From: Desulfonatronospira sp.
GTDB lineage: Bacteria; Desulfobacterota; Desulfovibrionia; Desulfovibrionales; Desulfonatronovibrionaceae
Direction of reading: 5' to 3'
DNA length: 9,656 nucleotides
NCBI GenBank assembly: GCA_003563255.1
Contig: PWSL01000357.1
Span: 1 to 9,656, forward strand
Part shown: one piece after another, positions 1 through 5,369 of the stretch
Layout: each line of letters opens with the position of its first letter
How positions within the stretch are numbered: the first letter of the stretch is position 1
Made by a program: the position numbers and the translations under genes
Notes under the pieces: generated by a model
The model's database searches: none
Told to the model about the DNA's origin: nothing
Seen by the model: only the letters and a program-made list of their open reading frames with translations

Positions 1-58
1 GGACTCAAAATCCCGCGGGGGTGACTCCATGAGGGTTCGAATCCCTCCCCCGGCACCA
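1..58 (+). tRNA. tRNA-Leu(CAA), 3' portion, truncated by the window edge
   Basis: The visible part begins in the 3' end of the anticodon 5' strand (gga), followed by a 7-nt loop at 4-10 (CTCAAAA) that places CAA as the anticodon. A long variable region follows, as expected for the class II tRNAs Leu, Ser and Tyr. The T arm is clear: GAGGG (31-35), loop TTCGAAT (36-42), CCCTC (43-47). The acceptor 3' strand CCCCGGC (48-54) is followed by discriminator A55 and an encoded CCA (56-58). A CAA anticodon, a long variable arm and A73 together fit leucine. The acceptor 5' strand and D arm lie outside the window, so full cloverleaf pairing could not be checked. Confidence 0.93.
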
Positions 59-168
59 CTGGCCGGCACCATTGGAATGACAAGTGATCCCGGTTTATCA
101 AAGAGAACAGTCAAGGGGCTTTTTGACCCGGGGCAAGGGCCTGATGAGCCCCCCATCCCCTGGCTACC

Positions 169-240
169 ATGCCGAAATTTTATATTCCCGACAATACCCT
201 GGCCCTGGAGCCGCCACTGCCCGTCCCGGAGGCTGGATAA
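169..240 (+). CDS. Short upstream ORF (23 codons) abutting the TgpA start, uncertain
   Basis: An ATG at 169 opens a 23-residue frame beginning MPKFYIPDNTLAL and rich in Pro/Glu toward its end. It stops at TAA 238-240, one base before the TgpA ATG at 242. The TgpA Shine-Dalgarno GGAGG (228-232) lies inside its last codons. I see no convincing ribosome binding site upstream of 169. It could be a translationally coupled leader peptide, the remnant tail of a lost upstream gene (TgpA genes often follow a DUF58 gene), or chance. I do not recognise the peptide. The rest of 59-168 shows no other feature apart from the short tRNA-end repeat. Confidence 0.25.
   Translation: MPKFYIPDNTLALEPPLPVPEAG
228..232 (+). 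promoter_or_regulatory. Shine-Dalgarno site that decides the tgpA start
   Basis: GGAGG lies nine bases before the ATG at 242. It selects this start over the longer open frame that begins inside the tRNA at position 29 and over the ATG at 77. Confidence 0.7.
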
Positions 241-241
241 C

Positions 242-2272
242 ATGCAGCCAAATCCTGCCAGGTCAAGGCTGAGACTCCTGTCCCCCCTGCTTGGGATCAG
301 CGCCGGTTCCTGCGTGGTGCTCTCCTTGAACACCATCCTGTCTCCCTGGGTGGCAATGTTCTGGATTGTATCCTGCATTTCGAGCTGTATTGCCTTTTAC
401 CAGGGCCGACAAGAGGTTTTCTCATACAGGTTCAGGCTCGCCACTGTCCTTCTGCTGGTTTGCCTGGCCGTTGCCGTTCACTGGCCCCAGGGCTGGCAGC
501 ATGTCTTGGCCCAGGCTCTGGTTCTCATGCTGGGCATAAAGCTTATGGAATTGAGAAGACAGCGCGATGCCTTTCAGTTCTGCGGCCTGGGGGTGCTGGG
601 TCTTGCAGTGGCGTCCCTGGTGCGGTTTGACCTGGGTTTTGGAGTCCTGATCCTGATGTTTTTCTTCCTGGGCCTGGTCCTGATTCTGTGGCAGCACGTT
701 CTGGACCACACCCCCCAGAAGTCAGCCCCGGCAGCTCCAGGCTGGGGCTTTGCATCCAGGCTGGTCCTTTTTGCCCTTTTCCTTACTGTTCTTACTATTC
801 TAATGGGCCTGCTGGTCTTCTTCGCCTTCCCCAGAAACATAAACCCCATGCTGAATCTGGGTGCCGGTATTCAAACCCACCGCACAGGCTTCAGTTCCCA
901 GATGAGCCCTGGAAGCGTAGGGGAAATTGTGACCTCCAACCGTATCGCCTTCAGGGCCCGCATAGAGGGGAACGTGCACCCTGCGCGCCTTTACTGGCGC
1001 GGGGCTGTTTTGTGGGAAACAGACGGGGAAAACTGGCAGCCCGGCACCCCGCATGACTTCCAGATCCGGCCGGTGACGGCCTCCTCCCATGACCACGGCC
1101 TCATCAGACAGTCCATCACTTTGAATCCCGGCACTACAGAACATCTTTTCGGACTGTACTTTCCCGAAAGGATCCTGGATGCATCCCCGGTCTACTACAA
1201 CCGGGACGGTTCAATAAAAATGGACGACACTGTTGAAACGGCCATGAGGTACCGGGTCCTGTCCAGGCAAAGTGATTCCAGGCACCTGACCCCCCGGGAA
1301 TCCAGGGCGGCACTGGACGTACCCCGCGATCTGGACCAGAAGATACTTGACCTGGCAGGGTATTTTTCGCACCAGGGTCAGGATTCCTGGAAGACAGCCC
1401 AGAAGATCATGTTTTACTTCGGGACCCAGGAATTTGAGTACAGCCTGTCCGCACCCCGGGGATTCGAGCAGGGCCAGAGCCTCAAGGATTTTCTGCTGCA
1501 TACCAGGACCGGTTATTGCGAGCTTTATGCGTCAGCCGCTGCAATCCTCATGCGGCTTAACAACATCCCGGCCAGAGTGGTGGTGGGGTTTTCAGGCGGG
1601 GAATTAAATCCCGTGGGAGAATACTGGGTGGTGCGCGACAGCATGGCCCATGCCTGGGTGGAGGCCTGGTTTGAAGGCCGGGGGTGGGTGCTTCTGGACC
1701 CCACACGGATGCTGGGGGAAGCCGCCCTGGAAGAGGCCTGGGGTGAAACAGCCGCATCCCAGACCGGCGCAACCCCGGAACAACTCATGACACCGGGGCT
1801 TAGAATGGTGGACTGGCTCAGGTGGCAGTGGACCAACGCCATCATCGACCTGACCCTGGCCAGGCAGGTCCATATGTGGAGATCCTTGAGAGCCGGCATC
1901 CAGGACAACTGGTCCGGGGTCAGCGCCCCCAGTATACCGGAATCCTGGAAAACGCCGGCCACCCATATACTGCTCCTGGCTGCTGCAGTCCCGGCGCTCG
2001 CTGCATTCTTCCTGATAATTCGGCTTTCAGAGAGGGCCAGGCAATATGACGATAAACTCAGAAAAAAGGCCTGGAAAAGGCTGGCCAGTAAGACCCCGGG
2101 ATATCATAACCTTCAGAAACCGGGGTCTGAACAACAGGTATGGGACTGGTGGGAAAAAAACCACCCTGACATTGCAAGTAAGCTGCAAAGTATTTACCAT
2201 GCCCAGAGGTACGGACCGAAGCCGGATGTAGAAAGAGATCACCGCCTTAAGGAACTGCTGTCCAGGCGCTGA
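242..2272 (+). CDS. tgpA: TgpA-like membrane transglutaminase (DUF3488 / transglutaminase core / DUF4129)
   Basis: The predicted product has 676 residues. An N-terminal block of about five to six hydrophobic helices (roughly residues 15-52, 65-100, 115-150 and 172-196) matches the TgpA_N/DUF3488 arrangement. It is followed by a large presumably periplasmic domain (about 200-570) with a transglutaminase-like core. The catalytic triad is readable as Cys426 in RTGYCELYA, His470 in DSMAHAWVEAW and Asp487 in LLDPTR. One more transmembrane helix (about 574-594) leads to a cytoplasmic tail with the DUF4129-like YHAQRYG motif (652-658). The ATG at 242 is chosen because GGAGG (228-232) sits nine bases upstream and because the open frame further upstream runs into the tRNA. 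In P. aeruginosa the homologue is an essential inner-membrane protein; the substrate is unclear. The family usually sits in a MoxR-DUF58-TgpA cluster, but neither partner is visible here. Confidence is high for the family, low for the physiological role. Confidence 0.93.
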   Translation: MQPNPARSRLRLLSPLLGISAGSCVVLSLNTILSPWVAMFWIVSCISSCIAFYQGRQEVFSYRFRLATVLLLVCLAVAVHWPQGWQHVLAQALVLMLGIKLMELRRQRDAFQFCGLGVLGLAVASLVRFDLGFGVLILMFFFLGLVLILWQHVLDHTPQKSAPAAPGWGFASRLVLFALFLTVLTILMGLLVFFAFPRNINPMLNLGAGIQTHRTGFSSQMSPGSVGEIVTSNRIAFRARIEGNVHPARLYWRGAVLWETDGENWQPGTPHDFQIRPVTASSHDHGLIRQSITLNPGTTEHLFGLYFPERILDASPVYYNRDGSIKMDDTVETAMRYRVLSRQSDSRHLTPRESRAALDVPRDLDQKILDLAGYFSHQGQDSWKTAQKIMFYFGTQEFEYSLSAPRGFEQGQSLKDFLLHTRTGYCELYASAAAILMRLNNIPARVVVGFSGGELNPVGEYWVVRDSMAHAWVEAWFEGRGWVLLDPTRMLGEAALEEAWGETAASQTGATPEQLMTPGLRMVDWLRWQWTNAIIDLTLARQVHMWRSLRAGIQDNWSGVSAPSIPESWKTPATHILLLAAAVPALAAFFLIIRLSERARQYDDKLRKKAWKRLASKTPGYHNLQKPGSEQQVWDWWEKNHPDIASKLQSIYHAQRYGPKPDVERDHRLKELLSRR

Positions 2273-2304
2273 TGATCCGGCAATTACCGGCGATATTCTA
2301 TAAA

Positions 2305-2334
2305 TTGACTGCGGAATTTTGAGTGTTTCATAAT
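2305..2334 (+). promoter_or_regulatory. Sigma70-like promoter with no obvious gene downstream
   Basis: TTGACT (2305-2310) and CATAAT (2329-2334) are separated by 18 bp, giving five of six matches at each hexamer. Transcription would begin near 2341 and run rightward. The next protein gene, trxA, starts about 700 bp away beyond a large hairpin repeat and has its own promoter-like site. The signal could therefore drive a small RNA, a long trxA leader, or nothing. Confidence 0.35.
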
Positions 2335-2379
2335 GTATTCTGTGCAGCAACAGTTGCCTTGTCAATATTTTCATCCTCA

Positions 2380-2409
2380 GGGTCGGACATGCGGCATGGC
2401 AACCGACCC
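2380..2409 (+). other. Nested hairpin (potential structured RNA)
   Basis: GGGTCGG (2380-2386) pairs perfectly with CCGACCC (2403-2409). Inside the 16-nt loop a second small dyad CATGC-G-GCATG is present. No T-run follows, so it is not a classical terminator. It lies about 40 bp downstream of the start expected for the promoter at 2305-2334. Confidence 0.4.
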
Positions 2410-2530
2410 GCACCTGCTTCTGACTCCTGAAACCTGCGGCTCAGTATATATATGAATTCTCTTTCAGCATACAAATTACCCAGAACTTTCCTTAAGCTAT
2501 CCGTTTAGCTGTGGGCAGCAGTCTTTTTTT

Positions 2531-2598
2531 GTATCTGTTCAGCGCTTTGCATGTGGCATGGGGACTGGCTCTTCCGGGACCCACTTGTCCCAAAAAAT
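2531..2598 (+). repeat. Dispersed 68-bp repeat, copy 1 (forward)
   Basis: This segment starts GTATCTGTTCAGCGCTTT, contains GGGGACTGGCTC (2560-2571) and ends with a GGGAC...GTCCC dyad followed by an A-tract. It matches the reverse complement of 7423-7490 at 66 of 68 positions by direct reading. A more diverged version is at 7510-7578. The compact size, inverted-repeat context and GGGGACWGGCWC core resemble REP-type/MITE elements mobilised in trans by RAYT (Y1 tyrosine) transposases. No such transposase gene lies in this window. Confidence 0.85.
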
Positions 2599-2601
2599 AA
2601 G

Positions 2602-2743
2602 CACTGCAGCGACACTTTGTGTTAATTTTTGCCTTGGCCGCCGGGGACAGGCACTTTTGCCGAACTCAAACCGTAAAATGTCTGGGCTCTGGGCGGCAAA
2701 AGAGCCAGTCCCTCTCGAGTTCAAATAAAGTGTCGCTGTAGTG
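2602..2743. repeat. Nested long inverted repeat (REP/MITE-like hairpin)
   Basis: Outer arms 2602-2618 and 2727-2743 (core CAGCGACACTTT) are inverted copies matching at 16 of 17 bases. Inner arms 2643-2662 (GGGGACAGGCACTTTTGCCG) and 2694-2713 match at 17 of 20. The interior loop is 2663-2693. Two of the inner mismatches fall at A.A positions that recur in the related hairpins at 7266-7578. An A-tract before the outer arm and a T-tract after it (2751-2757) extend the symmetry. It sits immediately downstream of the 68-bp repeat. Weak similarity of 2779-2793 to the inverted GTTCAGCGCT end suggests that 2531-2793 is one composite element. Confidence 0.85.
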
Positions 2744-2952
2744 TGAGATATTTTTTTATACAAATGCGGAACAGTCCACTGCCAGGCGCTCAACCCATGT
2801 CCTTGCTGGAGTTATAGTTTTTTGTGGCAGGATTCATGGTTAATGCCCTGAAATCATTAGCAATGCTTGACTGAACTCTTTTTTCTTTTCAAAACCATTG
2901 ATTATCCTGTGTCAACTGATTTTTCATCTCCTGCTTTTGCAAACAATTATGG

Positions 2953-2982
2953 TTGACAGCCTTTTCAAACTTCTCTTAATAT
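2953..2982 (+). promoter_or_regulatory. Probable trxA-trxB-bamD promoter
   Basis: A perfect -35 hexamer TTGACA (2953-2958) is followed after 17-18 bp by an AT-rich -10 region TTAATAT (2976-2982). The predicted start near 2988-2990 gives a leader of about 50 nt ending in a strong ribosome binding site before trxA. The -10 match is only moderate. Confidence 0.5.
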
Positions 2983-3025
2983 CCGAAACAGATAATATAA
3001 AGCTATCAAAAACTACCAGCATAAA

Positions 3026-3033
3026 TAAGGAGA
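3026..3033 (+). promoter_or_regulatory. Shine-Dalgarno site that decides the trxA start
   Basis: TAAGGAGA lies five bases upstream of the ATG at 3039. It rules out the in-frame ATG at 2898, which would add 47 atypical residues to a protein that already has the standard length. Confidence 0.8.
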
Positions 3034-3038
3034 CGAAG

Positions 3039-3356
3039 ATGCCAAACCCAGTAACTGACAACAACTTTGAAGAAGAAGTCCTGAAATGCGAACTCCCTGT
3101 TCTGGTTGATTTCTGGGCCCCGTGGTGTGGTCCCTGCAGAGCTATCGGCCCTGTGGTGGAGGAATTGTCCCAGGAATACACCGGACGCCTCAAGGTACTT
3201 AAGATGAACGTGGACGAAAATCCCAGCACTCCAGGCAAATACGGCATCCGCGCTATCCCCACCCTGATCCTGTACAAAGGCGGTGACGTCATGGAGCAGG
3301 TCACCGGCGCAGTTTCCAAGTCCAATTTGAAACAGATGATAGACAAGGCCATATAG
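3039..3356 (+). CDS. trxA: Thioredoxin
   Basis: The product has 105 residues, the usual size of a cytoplasmic thioredoxin. The active-site motif WCGPC has redox cysteines Cys30 and Cys33, preceded by the buried acidic residue Asp24 in VDFWAPWC. The cis-proline loop is AIPT (Pro74) and the glycine pair near the last strand is at 81-82. It reduces protein disulfides and supplies electrons to enzymes such as ribonucleotide reductase and peroxiredoxins. An extra cysteine, Cys17, lies outside the active site. The gene is followed after four bases by trxB, its expected reductase, which supports a dedicated electron-transfer pair. No signal peptide is present, so the protein should be cytoplasmic. 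Confidence 0.97.
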   Translation: MPNPVTDNNFEEEVLKCELPVLVDFWAPWCGPCRAIGPVVEELSQEYTGRLKVLKMNVDENPSTPGKYGIRAIPTLILYKGGDVMEQVTGAVSKSNLKQMIDKAI

Positions 3357-3360
3357 TTGT

Positions 3361-4281
3361 ATGAAAACATATGAAAGCGTGGTCATAGGTGGGGGGCCTG
3401 CCGGTATAACAGCAGCCCTCTACCTTTTAAGGGCCGGAATCCAGATGGCCTGGGTTGAAAAGCTCTCTCCCGGCGGACAGGTGCTCCTGACTGAAAAGAT
3501 AGACAACTATCCCGGGTTTCCTGATGGAATTAAAGGATATGAGCTCGTTGACCTTTTTACAGCCCACCTTGAAGGCTTTGAGTATGACAAGCTTGGTGAC
3601 GAGGTTGAGGAAATCCGGTCTTTGGACAACAGATTTGAAATCAAGCTTTCAGAACAAACCATCATGGCCGACAGTGCAATAGTAACCACCGGAGCAGACT
3701 GGAAAAAACTCGACGTACCCGGAGAAAGCAAGTTCAACGGCAGAGGCGTTTCCTACTGCGCCCTGTGCGACGGCAACTTCTTCAAAGACCAGGAAGTAGC
3801 CTGCATCGGGGGCGGCGACACCGCACTGGAGGAGTCTCTATACCTCACCAAGCTGGTCAAAAAAGTATACCTCATACATCGCAGAGATGCATTCAGAGGG
3901 TCCAAAATTTACCAGGACAAGGTACTAAACAATCCCAAGATTGAGATTCTTTACAATACCGTGGTCAGGGAATTTTCAGGGGAAAAGGACCTGGAGGGCC
4001 TCAAGCTTGAAAACGTGCAGACAGGCAACGAATCCGACCTCGAGGTCCAGGGGGCCTTTGTTTTCATTGGACTGGTCCCGGCGGCACCCGCCCTTCCGCC
4101 CCTGGTGGAGACTGACCGTCAGGGATTTATAAAGACCGACACTGAGATGCGGACAAGTCTTCCAGGTCTTTTCGCAGCCGGTGATATACGTTCCAAACTG
4201 TGCCGCCAGATAAGCACTGCTGTAGGAGAGGGGGCCACGGCCGCGCATAATACCCAGATTTACCTGGAACAAACAGGATGA
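3361..4281 (+). CDS. trxB: Thioredoxin reductase (low-Mr, FAD/NAD(P)H-dependent)
   Basis: The product has 306 residues, typical of bacterial low-molecular-weight TrxB. The FAD-binding motif GGGPAG is at 10-15. The redox motif is CALC (Cys133, Cys136) followed by DG, where the best-known enzymes have CATC. The nicotinamide domain shows GGGDTALEE (150-158) and HRRDAFR (173-179); the HRRxxxR pattern normally indicates NADPH. The second FAD motif GLFAAGDI is at 269-276. It transfers electrons from the nicotinamide cofactor through FAD to TrxA. The ATG follows the trxA stop by four bases with only a weak AAGG upstream (3345-3348), so translation is probably coupled to trxA. Cofactor preference is inferred from the motif, not proven. 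Confidence 0.96.
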   Translation: MKTYESVVIGGGPAGITAALYLLRAGIQMAWVEKLSPGGQVLLTEKIDNYPGFPDGIKGYELVDLFTAHLEGFEYDKLGDEVEEIRSLDNRFEIKLSEQTIMADSAIVTTGADWKKLDVPGESKFNGRGVSYCALCDGNFFKDQEVACIGGGDTALEESLYLTKLVKKVYLIHRRDAFRGSKIYQDKVLNNPKIEILYNTVVREFSGEKDLEGLKLENVQTGNESDLEVQGAFVFIGLVPAAPALPPLVETDRQGFIKTDTEMRTSLPGLFAAGDIRSKLCRQISTAVGEGATAAHNTQIYLEQTG

Positions 4282-4322
4282 CCCAGATATATACTCGCAA
4301 TCCCCCTTAGAGATCAAACTGC

Positions 4323-5054
4323 ATGAAGATTAAAAACCTGATTTTATCAATAATTCTAATGTTCGCCCTGGCTGCACAAAGTGGTTGCGCCTGGTTTCAG
4401 AGAGGCCCCGACCCCCTGGAAGACACCCCCCAGGAACTGGCTCAGGCCGGTGTGGACGCCATGGAGCAGGAGCGCTATAAAAAAGCTATAGAACACTTTT
4501 CAGACTTGAGGGACCGTTTCCCTTTCAGCCCTCATACCCCCAGGGCGGAAATTGCCTTGGGAGATGCATATATGAAATCCGGCAACTATGTTGCGGCCAT
4601 TACCGTGTTTACCGAATTCGCCGAGATGAATCCGCGCCATGAGATGATCCCTTATGTACTCTTCAGGACAGGCCTGGCATATTACAACAAGTTCACCTCC
4701 ATAGACCGTCCCCAGAGAAACATGCAGCAGGCCCTGGAATACTTCAGGCGCGTAGTCCAGGTCTACCCCGAAACCGAGTATGCCGAATATTCACGCTACT
4801 ACAAGAAGCAATGCCGCATAAAAATGGCCGAACACGAACTGTATATTGCCGATTTTTACTGGCGCACCAAGCGCTACGGGTCAGCCTATGAACGTTACCG
4901 GTATGTGGAACAAAACTTTGAGGACCTTCCGAAAATAGTGGAGTATGCCAGAGAAAGGGCCAAAACCAGTTATTTCAAACACCAGGAACATGCTTCCAGG
5001 CATAAGAGGGCCACTGATGAAGGTTCTTGGAGGGACTGGCTGGACTGGCTTTAA
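4323..5054 (+). CDS. bamD: Outer-membrane assembly lipoprotein BamD (YfiO/ComL)
   Basis: The product has 243 residues, the normal BamD length. The N-terminus is a lipoprotein signal peptide: MKIKN, a hydrophobic stretch (6-18), then QSGC with lipidated Cys22. Gln at -3 is unusual, where Leu/Val/Ile is typical. Ala at +2 predicts outer-membrane sorting. The mature part carries tetratricopeptide-like helical repeats: a stretch around 36-60 with ERYKKAIEHFSDL, a block around 70-100 and EYFRRVVQVYPETEYA around 135-155. This is the BamD pattern. BamD works with BamA to insert beta-barrel proteins into the outer membrane. It starts 41 bp after trxB, probably in the same transcript, with only a weak TAGAGA ribosome site (4308-4313). 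Confidence 0.92.
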   Translation: MKIKNLILSIILMFALAAQSGCAWFQRGPDPLEDTPQELAQAGVDAMEQERYKKAIEHFSDLRDRFPFSPHTPRAEIALGDAYMKSGNYVAAITVFTEFAEMNPRHEMIPYVLFRTGLAYYNKFTSIDRPQRNMQQALEYFRRVVQVYPETEYAEYSRYYKKQCRIKMAEHELYIADFYWRTKRYGSAYERYRYVEQNFEDLPKIVEYARERAKTSYFKHQEHASRHKRATDEGSWRDWLDWL

Positions 5055-5067
5055 TCCTGCAATGACT

Positions 5068-5084
5068 GTAAGTCAGTGACTTAC
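5068..5084. repeat. Perfect 17-bp dyad GTAAGTCA-G-TGACTTAC
   Basis: The sequence reads the same on both strands around a single central base, starting 14 bp after the bamD stop codon. A second overlapping dyad, TGACT-GTA-AGTCA (5063-5075), could form a small 5-bp hairpin. No T-run follows directly. It may be a protein-binding site or a 3'-end RNA structure; I cannot tell which. Confidence 0.5.
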
Positions 5085-5301
5085 TCCTCATAACCTGTCA
5101 CAGTATACAAGCACCACGCTGAACGCTCAAGATTGAGGCAGGCAATATTTGAAGACTGGATTCAGTTGACTGTCGCGTGTCATAAAGGACTTTTTTTCGG
5201 TCGCATCTTATTTATGGCACAAGGTGACTGGCGTATTCCGGCATCCGCTTGAGCATTTGAGACCAGATTCCGTGAGCATATCTAATTCCGGAACTTGACC
5301 C

Positions 5302-5335
5302 AAAAAAATGGCGGTCTTAATCCGCCATTTTTTTT
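5302..5335. terminator. Bidirectional rho-independent terminator
   Basis: ATGGCGG (5308-5314) and CCGCCAT (5322-5328) form a perfect 7-bp stem with a 7-nt loop. The A-tract 5302-5308 and the T-tract 5328-5335 flank it, so it gives a GC stem plus U-tail when read in either direction. It lies between converging genes: it can end the trxA-trxB-bamD transcript from the left and the lytic transglycosylase transcript from the right, whose stop codon is 34 bp away. Confidence 0.92.
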
Positions 5336-5369
5336 GGTTCGCTTTTCGACAACTTAAACGTTTGCCTGC

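Larger units (their letters stand above)
2273..3038. other. 766-bp gene-free region between tgpA and trxA
   Basis: No reading frame here looks like a protein gene. The only long minus-strand frame (2539-2793) lies wholly inside palindromic repeats. The stretch holds a promoter-like pair (2305-2334), a hairpin (2380-2409), a composite repeat (2531-2793) and the likely trxA promoter (2953-2982). The part 2794-2950 is AT-rich with T-tracts and shows nothing else I can name. Confidence 0.75.
5055..5369. other. 315-bp gene-free region between convergent bamD and the lytic transglycosylase gene
   Basis: No convincing frame is present on either strand. It contains a 17-bp perfect dyad just after the bamD stop (5068-5084) and a strong terminator (5302-5335). 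The part from 5090 to 5300 is unremarkable, mixed-composition sequence with one T-tract near 5190. Confidence 0.7.

Noticed and set aside
29..241. N-terminal extension of the TgpA frame back into the tRNA
   Set aside because: The frame starts inside the tRNA, and the added residues are Pro-rich and unlike a membrane protein N-terminus. A good ribosome site supports the ATG at 242 instead.
2539..2793. Minus-strand ORF of 84 codons
   Set aside because: It lies entirely within the composite palindromic repeat and its translation is that of the repeat; no gene-like composition or ribosome site.
2898..3038. 47-residue extension of thioredoxin
   Set aside because: The extra segment spans the predicted promoter and ribosome site, and the 105-residue form already has the standard thioredoxin length.
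3976..4317. Antisense ORF across the end of trxB
   Set aside because: It is a shadow of the trxB coding frame, with no ribosome site or recognisable domain.
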